Shown: positions 18,454 through 27,878, counted from the stretch's first letter. The stretch is 64,000 nt of DNA from Microvirga lotononidis (GCF_034627025.1 NZ_CP141050.1:496001-560000); one strand, 5' to 3'. Program-made: numbers and translations. Notes: a model not told the origin generated them from the letters alone.

Positions 18454-18936
18454 CGTAATCGGGGCAGTTTGGGAGGTGGCCATGCCTCATGTTGACCGGA
18501 TGACGAGGCCAGCCAGTGGCCGGATCTTCGGCTGATCCCCGTTCAGTCCGAGCCGGGCAGCGTCGGATACGTCCCTTGTGCGGGCGTTGTCATGTCTGGA
18601 TGGCGCCCGTTTGGCAATGTGATTGTTGTTGACGTTTCGGCCTAGCGGGGCGGGTGCAGTCATGTCTCCGGCCTTTGAACGCGGTGCTGCATGACCGCTG
18701 GCCCTGATGTTTTACGCTGGAACTGGTCCCTCTCACGTTATCGCGCTCGACTGGCGCAAGACGATGCCACGGGTTTCCCAGTTTCGGCGGTCCATGTCCG
18801 CTGTGGCTTCACATCATCTCATCATCACCGTGCCAACTGAGTTGCCCTGAGGGCGAATAGTCTGAGCTCGCTGTCTATGAGGCCGCCGGCGCGGCGGCTC
18901 CCGTGCTCCCCGGCTGGTAAGCCGTGCTCCTGGCCA

Positions 18937-19941
18937 TCACCGCCCAGGCGCTCCGGGCGATCTTGTTGGCCAGGGCCACGGCCACCCCCTTGAACGGCTT
19001 CTTGACCAGGAGGCTCCGGGCCCAGTCCGCCAGGGGCGTTCGGGAAGGGGCGTTCGGGTCTTGCCAGACTTCAGGCTGTAGAGCGCCGCGTGTGCTCCGA
19101 CGACCAGCAGCTTGCGCAGGTGCCGGTTGCCCATCTTGGAGATGGAGCCCAGCCGTGGCTTGCCGCCGGTTGAATGCTGCCGCGGCACGAGACCGAGATA
19201 GGCGGCAAACTCCCGACTGCCCTGGAACAGCCTGGCATCGGAGACACTGGCCGAGAGACAGGAGGCCACAATCGGGCCGATGCCCGGAATGCCGGCGAGC
19301 CTTGTGCTGACCGGATCGCTGCGGTGGGCGGCCAGAATGGCTTTGTCGAGCCTGGCAATCTGCGCCTCGATCCCGATCAGCATCGCTGCCAGAGGCTGGA
19401 GCGCCATCCGGGCGGTGGCGGGGAGATCGGGACTGGCGTTATCATGGATAAGGGCGATCAGCTGGCGCGTGTTGCGAGCGCCTTGTGCTACCACGATGCC
19501 CAGCTCGGCAAAGTGACCGCGCAGGGCGTTGATCAGGGCTGTCCGCTGCCCGATCAGGAGATCGCGGGCTCGGTGCAGCATGAGGGTGCTCTGCTGCTGC
19601 GGGCTCTTGACCGGGACGAAGCGCATGGACGGCCGCGTGACCGCCTCGCAGATGGCAGCGGCGTCGGCGGCATCGTTCTTCTGCCGGCGCAGATAGGGTT
19701 TGACATAGGCCGGAGGGATCAGCCGAACGTCATGTCCGAAAGCCATGAGCGTGCGGGCCCAGTGGTGAGCCGTCGCGCACGCCTCCAACCCGATCAGGCA
19801 AGGTGGAAGGGTGCTGAAGAAACCTGGCACCTGGCTGCGCCGCAGTGCCTTGCGCAGGACGATCTTGCCATTCCGGTCGATGCCGTGGACCTGGAAGACG
19901 TTCTTCGCGATATCAAGGCCGATCGTGGCAATCTCTGGCAT
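18937..19941 (-). CDS. IS110-family transposase, C-terminus altered by a frameshift
   Basis: The frame begins MPEIATIGLDIAKNVFQVHG and contains the N-terminal DEDD RuvC-like domain (YLRRQKNDAADAAAICEA) and the C-terminal transposase domain (ASCLSASVSDARLFQGSREF and YLGLVPRQHSTGGKPRLG, the serine-containing IS110 region). The last 35 residues become a Trp/Arg/Ser-rich string because of a 14-base tandem duplication at 19032-19059. In the original frame the sequence would continue ADWARSLLVKKPFKGVAVAL and end at a TAG at 18875. The altered tail may or may not inactivate the enzyme. Confidence 0.8.
   Translation of the reverse strand: MPEIATIGLDIAKNVFQVHGIDRNGKIVLRKALRRSQVPGFFSTLPPCLIGLEACATAHHWARTLMAFGHDVRLIPPAYVKPYLRRQKNDAADAAAICEAVTRPSMRFVPVKSPQQQSTLMLHRARDLLIGQRTALINALRGHFAELGIVVAQGARNTRQLIALIHDNASPDLPATARMALQPLAAMLIGIEAQIARLDKAILAAHRSDPVSTRLAGIPGIGPIVASCLSASVSDARLFQGSREFAAYLGLVPRQHSTGGKPRLGSISKMGNRHLRKLLVVGAHAALYSLKSGKTRTPLPERPWRTGPGASWSRSRSRGWPWPWPTRSPGAPGR
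19032..19059. repeat. 14-bp tandem duplication inside the IS110 transposase gene
   Basis: AGGGGCGTTCGGGA (19032-19045) is followed directly by AGGGGCGTTCGGGT (19046-19059). The related IS110 fragment at about 57262-57281 has a single unit. Fourteen bases shift the reading frame and explain the aberrant C-terminus of the transposase. Confidence 0.8.
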
Positions 19942-20063
19942 GATGAGTGGTTCCTCTCCGGTTCTCCAACATGCCTATTCTGGCATGGCTGACGCTGGTG
20001 GAGGGCGCCATCCACGACATCACGTTAACTCGGGTTTGACTGCGACCGGGTAGACGGGCTGGC

Positions 20064-20764
20064 ATGACCAAGCCTGTCAGCTACAAGCGTCACCGCTTTC
20101 CGCCGTAGATCATTGCCCATGCGGTTTGGTTGTACTACCGGTTCCCCTTGAGCCTGAGACTGGTCGAGGAGATGCTCCTCGAGCGCGGCATGGTCGTCTC
20201 GTATGAGACGGTCCGCCGGTGGGCGCTGAAGTTTGGGCCGGCGTACGCTCACCGCCTCAGGCGCAAGAAACCAAACCGTCGCGACATCTGGCACCTCGAT
20301 GAGGTTGTGGGCACGATCTCAGGCAAGAAGCATTGGCTCTGGCGGGCGGTTGATCAGGATGGCTATGTGCTTGATGAAATCGTTCAGAGCCGGCGCGACA
20401 CCAAGGCGGCCAAGCGCTTGCTGAAGCGGCTGGTGAAGAAACAAGGCTGCCCATCCCGGCGCATGATTACCGACAAGCTCGGCTCCTAAACTTCTGCCCA
20501 CCGTCAGATCATGCCAGAAGTCGAGCACCGCGCACATAAGGGTCTGAATAACAGAGCGGATAATTCGCATCTGCCGTTCCGCCGGCGAGAACGGGCGGGC
20601 AGGGCTTTCGATGTGTCGGAGGGCTGCAGAGGTTCGTCAACGTGTTCTCTGCCGTCCGCAACCTTTTTGTTCCGCCTCGCTCCCGCCGCTCTGCCCGCGC
20701 GACCCACCTTCACCGCGTCAACGCCATGGCAGCGTGGAAAGTCGCGGCGAATGTCGCCGCTTGA
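20064..20764 (+). pseudogene. IS6-family transposase, broken by stops and a frameshift
   Basis: From ATG 20064 the frame reads MTKPVSYKRHRFPP, then a TAG at 20106-20108, then LYYRFPLSLRLVEEMLLERG, WHLDEVVGTISGKKHWLWRA and MITDKLGS, a TAA at 20487-20489, then QIMPEVEHRAHKGLNNRADN. After a frameshift near 20600 the end GLQRFVNVFSAVRNLFVPP and a TGA at 20762 can be read. This is a complete-length IS6-type DDE transposase of the subgroup also represented at 6440-6824, disabled at three places. Confidence 0.8.
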
Positions 20765-20884
20765 AACTGTCATGCGGCTGAATTTGCCTCAATGTGCCCG
20801 GTGCGGGTTAACGTAACAACACCATCCCAATCCCTCCGACTTTATCGCTAAGTGGCATCGATGACGAGAAGACTCAGCACGGGA

Positions 20885-20995
20885 TTACACGGCTATCAGG
20901 AGAGTCGTCGCGAACATGATGGTCCCGAGGATAATCGCAGGGCCCGTCCAATCGGACCACTGAGGCTTACTGTGGAAGTTCACCTCGCCAAGCAT
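20885..20995 (-). CDS. Possible 36-aa single-span membrane protein
   Basis: Minus-strand ATG at 20995, stop TAA at 20885. The product MLGEVNFHSKPQWSDWTGP is followed by one hydrophobic segment (AIILGTIMFATTLLIAV) running to the C-terminus. The design matches other one-span microproteins of these bacteria. The ribosome site is weak (AGAGAG). Confidence 0.3.
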   Translation of the reverse strand: MLGEVNFHSKPQWSDWTGPAIILGTIMFATTLLIAV

Positions 20996-21526
20996 CGGGC
21001 TCTCTGACAGGTTGATTGTTCCTGATTCGTTCTGACTTTACTTCGCCTGCTTGAGGTTGGTCAAGGAGCGTCGTTGACGGGGACGCGGGCAGCCAGATGG
21101 CGGTGAAGACAATCGAGAATGGCTTGTCTGGGGCGCAACTATTGCCCCGTCGAGCCTTCTGGAGGTTACAAATGGCTCACTTCCAAGATAGCCCAATTTG
21201 GGGGATATCACATTAACGGCGAATACTACCCTGTACTCGTCAAGGAAAAATCCCGCAGTGAGAAAAATCAACGACTTGGGCTGTGCAACAACTGTCCTTG
21301 TCGGTAAGCCCAAGGACTATACTCAGTTAATGTGACATCTCCCATGTTCGTTGCATGATGCCAAGTCAATTCGCGACGGCAAGCCCGCCCCACATGTTTC
21401 GTCCTGTGGAACGAGCTGCGCTTGTAGTAGTGCCGAAATTGCCGAATGCTTCGCTATTCCGTGTGATCATCGTCGTCGCGAGTGAGGGACGTAGCGCGGG
21501 GCGCGATAACCAAAAGGGGGACTAGT
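20996..21526. other. 531-bp intergenic region, no gene supported
   Basis: It lies between IS debris and the amino-acid ABC importer operon and should carry that operon's promoter near its right end. The small frames at 21119-21307 (plus) and 21038-21313 (minus) overlap each other and show no family features. No convincing promoter consensus was identified. Confidence 0.4.
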
Positions 21527-22372
21527 GTGTTGAAGTCGATCATCAAGTTTGCTGCCGGTATTGGATTATGCGCGCTGGCGATGTTGCCGGCCCAGACCGC
21601 CGCCGCCCAGGGAAAGCTGAAGGAAGTTCTCAGCCGTGGGAAGCTCATAGTCGGGACCGGAAGTACGAATCCCCCGTGGCATTTCCGCGATGAAAAAGGG
21701 GAACTCGTCGGCTTTGACATCGAGATCGCGAAGATCATCGCTCAAGGCTTGTTCGACGATCCTTCCAAGATCGAGTTCGTTAATCAAGCATCTGATGCCC
21801 GCATTCCAAATATTGTAACCGGCAAGGTCGATATTGCGTGCCAGTTCGTGACCGTGACGGCGGCACGGGCGCAGCAGGTGGCCTTCACGATCCCGTATTA
21901 TCGTGAGGGTGTCAGCCTCATGCTCGTTTCGGGAGGCCGCTATGCCGACTACGCTGCGCTTAAGGCTGCCGGGAACAAGGTGACGGTCTCGGTGCTTCAG
22001 AACGTCTTCGCGGAAAAGATGGTCCACGATGCACTTCCTGAGGCGAAGGTCGACCAATTTGAGAGTGTCGACCTCATGTACCAGGCCCTCAATTCCGGGC
22101 GAGCCGACGCTGCAGCAACGGATTCTTCGTCTCTACGCTACTACATGAAGCAGAATGCCGGCCGTTACGTGGATTCCGGCTTCAGCTGGAACCCGCAGAC
22201 CTATTCCTGCATCGTCAAGCAGGGTGATCAGGACTGGCTGAACTTCGTCAATGTCGCCATCCGTGAGTCCATGACGGGCACCACGTTCCCGCTATATAAG
22301 GCCGCCTTCGAGCGTTGGTTCGGCGAGACGCCGCCGGAGCCGAAGATCGGCTTCCCGTCCGAGTTCCGGTAG
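21527..22372 (+). CDS. Polar amino-acid-type ABC transporter substrate-binding protein
   Basis: The GTG at 21527, preceded by AAAAGGGGG, gives 281 residues and places a signal peptide (IIKFAAGIGLCALAMLPAQ, cut near AAAQ) at the N-terminus; the open frame upstream to 21482 is unlikely to be translated. The mature protein is an SBP_bac_3 fold: GKLIVGTGSTNPPWHF, GELVGFDIEIAKIIAQG, RIPNIVTGKVDIACQ. It binds an amino acid or close analogue in the periplasm for the permease pair encoded next. Its position beside peptidase genes suggests that products or substrates related to peptide breakdown are imported. Confidence 0.88.
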   Translation: MLKSIIKFAAGIGLCALAMLPAQTAAAQGKLKEVLSRGKLIVGTGSTNPPWHFRDEKGELVGFDIEIAKIIAQGLFDDPSKIEFVNQASDARIPNIVTGKVDIACQFVTVTAARAQQVAFTIPYYREGVSLMLVSGGRYADYAALKAAGNKVTVSVLQNVFAEKMVHDALPEAKVDQFESVDLMYQALNSGRADAAATDSSSLRYYMKQNAGRYVDSGFSWNPQTYSCIVKQGDQDWLNFVNVAIRESMTGTTFPLYKAAFERWFGETPPEPKIGFPSEFR

Positions 22373-22389
22373 TCCTCGATACCCGGCTT

Positions 22390-23049
22390 ATGGGATACTC
22401 GCTTCAGTTCGGAGCAGTCTGGGCGAGCTTCGGCAACTTGTTGTCGGGGCTTGCCCTCGGTCTCGGCTTGGCCGTTGCAGCGGTGGCATGCGGCACCTTG
22501 ATCGGGCTCGTCGCGGCCTTTGCCAGTGTCAGTTCGTCCCGCATCGCACGCGTTCTGGTAGGCGGTTACGTGATGCTGATCCGGAACCTGCCGCTCCTCG
22601 TGCTGGTCCTGCTCGTGTATTTCGCGCTTCCACAACTCGGGATCCGCTTTGACAAGTACGAGAGCTTCATCGGAGCGCTCGCGCTCTACGCAGGAGCTTA
22701 CCTCACTGAGGTCTTCCGCGCCGGCCTCGTCGCCGTGCCGAAAGGCGTGGTGGAGGCATCCCGGGCCATCGGCCTCACGTGGGTGCAGACCAACGTGTGG
22801 GTTGTCGCGCCGATCATGATGCGTAATGCTCTTCCGTCGATGGGCAACACCTTTATCGGCATGTTCAAGGACAGCTCGATTGCGGCTGCCATCGCGGTTC
22901 CGGAGCTGACATTCCAGGCGCGCAAGATCAACGTCGACACCTTCCGTGTCGTGGAGACGTGGCTCGTGGCAAGCGGTCTCTACATCGCGACCTGTTTCGC
23001 CATCGCGGCGCTCCTGCGCCGTCTCGAACGGCTATTTCCGAAGTTCTGA
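22390..23049 (+). CDS. Amino-acid ABC transporter permease (HisM/GlnP family), first
   Basis: The ATG at 22390 gives 219 residues, the standard size. About five membrane spans are present, and the EAA motif reads EASRAIGLTWVQTNVWVVAP followed by ALPSMGN. It lies 17 bases after the binding-protein gene and pairs with the second permease to form the channel of a polar amino-acid importer. The open frame from 22315 overlaps the preceding gene and is rejected as the start. Confidence 0.88.
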   Translation: MGYSLQFGAVWASFGNLLSGLALGLGLAVAAVACGTLIGLVAAFASVSSSRIARVLVGGYVMLIRNLPLLVLVLLVYFALPQLGIRFDKYESFIGALALYAGAYLTEVFRAGLVAVPKGVVEASRAIGLTWVQTNVWVVAPIMMRNALPSMGNTFIGMFKDSSIAAAIAVPELTFQARKINVDTFRVVETWLVASGLYIATCFAIAALLRRLERLFPKF

Positions 23050-23053
23050 GCCC

Positions 23054-23707
23054 ATGCAGCCGTTCCTGAACCAGATCTGGATCGCCCGTTGGCCGTTGTG
23101 GGAAGGCTTCCTGCTCACGATCGAGGTCGCGTCCGCCGCCATCCTTTTCGGCACCGTCCTCGGATGCATCTGCGGGATTCAGCTTGTCTATGGCCCGGCC
23201 ATCATCCGCATTCCCTTCCGGGTTTATGTAGACGTGATGCGGGGCACGCCCGTCCTGGTCCTGATCCTCGCCGCTTTCTACATCCCGTCGGTCGCCGGGG
23301 TCAACCTGAGCGCGACGCAGGCTGGCATCCTCGCCCTCTCGCTCTTCGCAGGTGCCCATATCGGTGAATTGATGCGCGGTGCCCTGCAGGCGATTCCGCC
23401 AGGCCAGGCCGAGGCGGCCCGTAGCATCGGACTTACCTTCCCGCAGACCCTTGCATACGTCCTCCTGCCGCAGGCCCTGCGGAGTGCTCTGCCTCCATGG
23501 ATCAACACGGGGGTCGAGCTCATCAAAGGGTCCAGCCTCCTGTCGATCATCGGAGTGGGCGAACTTCTCCTTAAAACCCAGGAAGTTATTGGGCGCACCT
23601 TTTTGACCATAGAGTTCTACGTCTTCGCGGGAGCACTCTATCTCCTTGCCAATATTTTTCTGGATCAGCTCGGCAAAGCCATCGAGCGACGCGTACAGGG
23701 GCGCTGA
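23054..23707 (+). CDS. Amino-acid ABC transporter permease (HisM/GlnP family), second
   Basis: The ATG at 23054 lies four bases after the stop of the first permease and gives 217 residues. The EAA loop is EAARSIGLTFPQTLAYVLLP followed by ALRSALPPW. It has about five hydrophobic segments. With its partner it forms the heterodimeric channel typical of the glutamine/histidine family. Nothing is broken or unusual. Confidence 0.88.
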   Translation: MQPFLNQIWIARWPLWEGFLLTIEVASAAILFGTVLGCICGIQLVYGPAIIRIPFRVYVDVMRGTPVLVLILAAFYIPSVAGVNLSATQAGILALSLFAGAHIGELMRGALQAIPPGQAEAARSIGLTFPQTLAYVLLPQALRSALPPWINTGVELIKGSSLLSIIGVGELLLKTQEVIGRTFLTIEFYVFAGALYLLANIFLDQLGKAIERRVQGR

Positions 23708-23709
23708 CC

Positions 23710-24483
23710 ATGGAAACCACAGGCCCGTTGCTCGAGATCCGCGGATTGCACAAGCGCTTCGGCGCCGTAGAGGTTCTCAAAGGGGTCGACCTGGCCCTTC
23801 ATAAGGGGGAAGTCGTATCGATCATCGGATCGAGCGGATCGGGCAAGACCACGCTGCTGCGATGCGTCAACCTTCTTGAGGAGTTCCAAAGCGGCAATAT
23901 CGTGCTCGATAGTGAAACCATCGGCTACAGCACGAAAAATGGACGCCGCCACCGTTTGAGCGATCGTGAGCTGTCGCGCCAGCGGTCGATGACCGGAATG
24001 GTGTTCCAGAGTTTCAATCTCTTCCCCCACCTTACAGCCGCCGGCAATGTGATGCTGGGCCTGCGCAAGGTTCGTCGTATGGGAAAGGCGGAGGCGCGTG
24101 CACTGGCTGAGCGTTGGCTTGGTCGCGTAGGGCTTGCCGCCCGCGCCGACCATTATCCAAGCCAGCTTTCAGGCGGGCAGCAGCAGCGGGTCGCCATTGC
24201 CCGTGCGCTCGCCATGGATCCCAAGCTCGTCCTTCTCGACGAGATAACCTCCGCCCTTGATCCAGAACTCGTCCAGGAAGTGCTGAACACGGTCAAGGCT
24301 ATCGCGGATGAAGGGGCGACACTCCTGATCGTGACCCACGAGATGCGGTTCGCCCGCGACGTCTCGGACCGCGTCGTCTTTATGGATCAAGGACAGGTCG
24401 TCGAGGATGCCCCCCCCGCCGAGATTTTCGGCAATCCGCGGAGCGCACGGCTCGCGGAGTTCTTGCGCAACACACGCACCTGA
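23710..24483 (+). CDS. Amino-acid ABC transporter ATP-binding protein (GlnQ/HisP-like)
   Basis: The 257-residue ATPase carries Walker A GSSGSGKT at 40-47, the signature LSGGQQQRVAIARALA, Walker B LVLLDEITSALDPELV and the switch histidine in IVTHEMRFARDVSDRV. Between Walker A and the signature it has an insertion with GYSTKNGRRHRLSDRELSRQ, slightly longer than in GlnQ and of the HisP type. It follows the second permease by two bases and ends the four-gene importer operon, which converges on the M81 peptidase gene 35 bases downstream. Confidence 0.9.
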   Translation: METTGPLLEIRGLHKRFGAVEVLKGVDLALHKGEVVSIIGSSGSGKTTLLRCVNLLEEFQSGNIVLDSETIGYSTKNGRRHRLSDRELSRQRSMTGMVFQSFNLFPHLTAAGNVMLGLRKVRRMGKAEARALAERWLGRVGLAARADHYPSQLSGGQQQRVAIARALAMDPKLVLLDEITSALDPELVQEVLNTVKAIADEGATLLIVTHEMRFARDVSDRVVFMDQGQVVEDAPPAEIFGNPRSARLAEFLRNTRT

Positions 24484-24518
24484 GGCGAGGTGCTTTGCCG
24501 GCGCGCCAGGGGATAATG

Positions 24519-25985
24519 TCAGTCGAGCCCTAGCGGATCAGGATCCAGCGGCCAGATGGGCCGGGGCAGGCGCTTGAACGGCAGGGCAGACCAATCTGGA
24601 TTACTCGTCCCAGGTGTCGCGACGAAAAGCTGCTTGCGCGTGTTGTCGACGAAGAGATCCTTGTGCTTGTAGAGGTTCTTAATCGAGACTACCTGCTTGT
24701 CATCGAAGGTGATGCCGTGCAGCGTGAGAAGGCTGAGCGAATAGAGATTAGTGCGCTGCGTCGTCAACAGGATGTCGATGCCTTCCACCCGTACGACGGC
24801 GACGTCACCGATGTCGATGCGCTCGTCGTTGATATGGTCCTGATAGGCGTCCTTCTTCAGGAAGCGGACCTCGGTGTCCGCATCGAAGGGCGGGCCGGAA
24901 TTCGGATCGAACTTGCCGCCGATGCGTAGCCTGATCCGCGCGCCGACCCCCACCTGGAAGCAGATTCGGACAGCGAGCGGGTCCCACAGGGGCGCGACTG
25001 CCGCATTGCGAATGCCGGCTTCGACGAAGGCCCGCAGGACATAAGTCGTGTCTCCCGGGGCGCCGCTGCCGATCTGATCGGCGGTATCGGCGATGAGGAG
25101 CGGCTTATCGCCCTTGATCCGGGCCTCCGCGATGGCCTCCTCGAAAGGAGTAAATGGCAGCATCGCGGCTGCACGGATGCGGTAGAAGCGCTCGCCGAAG
25201 TCGCGCGCGGCGCGTTCGGCCAGCGCCAAATCGCCGTCGGCGATGGCCAGCATCTTTGCGCCTGCCAGGGGAACGTCCGCCCAGGGAAAGCCGTGGTTCA
25301 GGGACAAGGACAGGATACCGTCCTTGCCCTCCGCATCGAACATCGCCTGCGTGAAGGCGATCATCGGCCCTTCCATGGTCGTCGGAAACAGTCCCATGGT
25401 CCGGCAGTCGAACAGGGCCATCCTCGGTTCGATTTCCCCCGCGAGGGTCCGCCGCGTAAGATCGAAAAGATCATTGGCCCGCTCCGAATGGTCGATATGC
25501 GGATAGGTTTTGTAGATTACGATGATGTCGGTGGCATCGAGAAGAGTGTGGTCAATGTGGGCGTGGAGATCGAGCTCGATCCCAATCTTCGTAGAGGTGC
25601 CGACGAGCGCGCGCATGCGCGCGACGAGGTCGCCCTCGCAATCGTCGTAGCCGTCAGCCACCATCGCTCCGTGCAGGAAAAGAAGGATCGCATCGACAGG
25701 GCCCGCGGCCTTCAGGTCGTCAAGGATGCGGTCGCGCATCGACTCATAGGCCGCTTGCGTCGTCGGTCCAGCTGGCGACGCGAAGGCGAAGAGGCTCTGG
25801 ATCACCTCCCAGCCTTCTTCGCGCGCACGCTCGACCCAGATTTGCGCCGGTGCCGACCAGGGCGAGGAGGGGATCGACGCGATGTCCCCCTCGCACCAGA
25901 GCGTATCCTTGAAGTCCTCGATTCCGGTCGGAAAGAACGAGAAGGTGTTCGTCTCGGTCCCGAGTGTGGCGACGAAAAGGCGCAT
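24519..25985 (-). CDS. M81 family metallopeptidase (MlrC-like), first
   Basis: The 488-residue protein starts MRLFVATLGTETNTFS. The zinc-site pattern known from microcystinase C (MlrC) is present: H105 in FLHGAM, D139 and H141 in ELDLHAH, and H163 in TYPHID, with the 24-residue spacing D139-H163 seen in the other M81 copies here. The C-terminal DUF1485-type half includes DPLAVRICFQVGVGAR. MlrC hydrolyses linear microcystin intermediates in the cytoplasm, but most M81 proteins have unknown substrates. The gene is last in a minus-strand operon (M81, RidA, aminotransferase, M81) and lies 28 bases after the aminotransferase gene. No signal peptide is seen. Confidence 0.88.
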   Translation of the reverse strand: MRLFVATLGTETNTFSFFPTGIEDFKDTLWCEGDIASIPSSPWSAPAQIWVERAREEGWEVIQSLFAFASPAGPTTQAAYESMRDRILDDLKAAGPVDAILLFLHGAMVADGYDDCEGDLVARMRALVGTSTKIGIELDLHAHIDHTLLDATDIIVIYKTYPHIDHSERANDLFDLTRRTLAGEIEPRMALFDCRTMGLFPTTMEGPMIAFTQAMFDAEGKDGILSLSLNHGFPWADVPLAGAKMLAIADGDLALAERAARDFGERFYRIRAAAMLPFTPFEEAIAEARIKGDKPLLIADTADQIGSGAPGDTTYVLRAFVEAGIRNAAVAPLWDPLAVRICFQVGVGARIRLRIGGKFDPNSGPPFDADTEVRFLKKDAYQDHINDERIDIGDVAVVRVEGIDILLTTQRTNLYSLSLLTLHGITFDDKQVVSIKNLYKHKDLFVDNTRKQLFVATPGTSNPDWSALPFKRLPRPIWPLDPDPLGLD

Positions 25986-26013
25986 GCTGTCTGTCCCGGC
26001 GCGCGATGGCAGG

Positions 26014-27381
26014 TTACTTGCGGAAGTCTCCGGTCGGGAGGACTCCCTTGGCTTTGAGTTCGCGCACGGAGTCCTCGACGGCCAGGAGGGTATCGTCGAT
26101 CACCGCGTCGCTGTGCTCGATGGAGAGGAACCAGGCGCCGCGCTCCAGGGCACGCACACCACGGTGCAGCAGAGCCGTCGTGAGCGCGACATAGGCCGGC
26201 CGGTCCATTCGGGCGAGATCGCGGTAGTTCCGCGCCGGCACATCGAGGCCGAGGGCCACGTGGAAGACCTGCGGAAAGCCGGCGACCTGCGCAAGCACCC
26301 CGGCGCGGGCGAAAATCTCGCCCATGCCTCTCATGAGCCGTCCGCCGCGTTCCTCCAAGGTCGCATAGAGCGAAGGTTTCAGCGACATGAGAGTCGCAAC
26401 CGTGGCCGCCATGGCGATGGGCTGAGCATTGTAGGTGCCGCCATGCACGACGCCGCCGGTGGCGAACATCTCCATAAGATCCGCCCGCCCGACGATGGCC
26501 GCGACAGGGAACCCGTTGGCGATGGCCTTGCCGAAAGTGGAGAGGTCGGGCGTCACGCCGAAGCGCTCCTGCGCGCCGCCAGGTGCAAGGCGAAAGCCCG
26601 TGATCACCTCGTCGAAAATGAGGATGGTGCCGTATCGCGTGCAGGCCTCGCGTACGCCTTCGAGATAGCCCGGCGCGGGGTGCACGGCGCCGGCATTGCA
26701 CATCGCCGCTTCCATGATGACGCCGGCGATGTCCCCCTGTGCAAGCCGCTCGACTACTAGGTCCAGGTTGTTCCACGGCAGAACCACAAGGGCGTCTGCC
26801 GTTTCCGTAAGCTGGCCCTTGCTGCCGGCAACCGGGACCGGCGCATTCTCCGGGCCCGCCGCATTGAGGGCCGGGGCGGTCGACCACAGCACATTGTCAA
26901 ACCAGCCATGATAATGGCCTTCGAACTTGATGATTTTCTTGCGGCCTGTCGCGGCACGGGCAAGACGGATGGCCGCTTGATCGACTTCGGAGCCCGAGCA
27001 GCCGAACCGCATGCGCTCGGCCGAGGGAACGAGCTCGCACACGAGCCGCGCTGCCTCGGCCTCCACCGTCGTCTGGCCCGCGAAGAGGAAGCCCTTCTCA
27101 ATCTCCTGCTTCACTGCATCAACCAGAGCCTGCGGCTTGTGGCCGAGGATCATTGGTCCCATGCCCAGGTAGTAGTCGATCAGCTTGTTGCCGTCCGCAT
27201 CGTAGAGCCACGGACCCTCGCCGCGCTCGAAGACAAGGGGAGTCGGCGAGATGTTCAGGCGAAAGTTGCTGTTGACGCCGCCCGCCATCCATTGGGCGTT
27301 ACGTTCGATCAGCTCCGCAGACTTGTCGAACGAGAGGGGATTGTTACCGCGTGCGCGTGCCGATTCAGCAAGGGAAGACAT
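26014..27381 (-). CDS. Class III PLP aminotransferase (glutamate-1-semialdehyde aminomutase-like)
   Basis: The 455-residue enzyme has the fold-type I class III pattern: DADGNKLIDYYLGMGP, the GCSGSEVDQAAIRLARA phosphate-binding region, D257 in LIFDEVITGFR and the Schiff-base lysine K285 in STFGKAIANGFP. The close resemblance is to HemL-like and amino-acid or amine aminotransferases. It is not a good candidate for tetrapyrrole synthesis, because it sits between RidA and an M81 peptidase in a catabolic operon. It probably transaminates or isomerises an amino acid released from an imported compound. The preceding gene (RidA) ends 107 bases upstream. Confidence 0.87.
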   Translation of the reverse strand: MSSLAESARARGNNPLSFDKSAELIERNAQWMAGGVNSNFRLNISPTPLVFERGEGPWLYDADGNKLIDYYLGMGPMILGHKPQALVDAVKQEIEKGFLFAGQTTVEAEAARLVCELVPSAERMRFGCSGSEVDQAAIRLARAATGRKKIIKFEGHYHGWFDNVLWSTAPALNAAGPENAPVPVAGSKGQLTETADALVVLPWNNLDLVVERLAQGDIAGVIMEAAMCNAGAVHPAPGYLEGVREACTRYGTILIFDEVITGFRLAPGGAQERFGVTPDLSTFGKAIANGFPVAAIVGRADLMEMFATGGVVHGGTYNAQPIAMAATVATLMSLKPSLYATLEERGGRLMRGMGEIFARAGVLAQVAGFPQVFHVALGLDVPARNYRDLARMDRPAYVALTTALLHRGVRALERGAWFLSIEHSDAVIDDTLLAVEDSVRELKAKGVLPTGDFRK

Positions 27382-27488
27382 GTGGCTTGACCGCTCCTCA
27401 GGGGACTTTGCAACAACAGGCCCGAGCCGACCCGCGAAGTAAATGCTTGCCCGTTCCGTGGGGCGGAAACCCGCGCGGAACGGAATAT

Positions 27489-27878
27489 TCAGCTACGCTT
27501 CTTCCTTACGACCGCTACGCAATCGATCTCATAGCGCAGGTTCGGTCCGAGGCAATTCGTGATGGTCGTGCGAGCCGGAAAGGGAGCAGAGAAGTACTCA
27601 CCGTAGATTTGGTTGAACTCCGCTACGTCCTCGGGATCGCGGACGTAGTTGCGGGTCTGCACCACATGAGCAAGGTCGCTGTCGGCATCCTCCAGAACCT
27701 TCCGCAAGTTCTCGATGGAGCGTCGCATCTCGCCCTCGAAAGTGTCAGAGATGATTTTGCCAGTGACATCGACTGAGGCTTGTCCGGAAACGAAGAGGAG
27801 ATCGCCGACCTGGGTCGCGGGGCTGAAGGGGAGGTGCGAGCGCGGCGTGTCCGATTTGCCGGGATATTCGATGCTCAT
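27489..27878 (-). CDS. RidA family (enamine/imine deaminase-like) protein
   Basis: The 129-residue protein has the RidA/YjgF fold: GDLLFVSGQASVDVTGKI, IENLRKVLEDADSDLAHVV, and the conserved R103 in APFPARTTI. RidA proteins hydrolyse reactive enamines or imines released by PLP enzymes; other Rid subgroups lack that activity. The gene start overlaps the M81 stop by four bases, and the aminotransferase gene follows, which fits a role in handling PLP-generated intermediates. The family trimer acts in the cytoplasm. Confidence 0.87.
   Translation of the reverse strand: MSIEYPGKSDTPRSHLPFSPATQVGDLLFVSGQASVDVTGKIISDTFEGEMRRSIENLRKVLEDADSDLAHVVQTRNYVRDPEDVAEFNQIYGEYFSAPFPARTTITNCLGPNLRYEIDCVAVVRKKRS

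Larger units (their letters stand above)
18589..19975 (-). mobile_element. IS110-family element, copy 1
   Basis: The element contains a nearly full transposase gene on the minus strand. Its left (3') noncoding part, from GTCATGTCTGGATGGCG at 18589, is repeated almost exactly at 56821-57288. The right boundary is estimated, lying just past the transposase start; IS110 elements lack clear terminal inverted repeats, so the exact ends cannot be set from one copy. Confidence 0.7.

Noticed and set aside
26014..27381. Assignment of the aminotransferase as hemL for tetrapyrrole synthesis
   Set aside because: The fold resembles HemL, but the operon context (RidA and M81 peptidases) and lack of heme genes argue for a catabolic aminotransferase or aminomutase.
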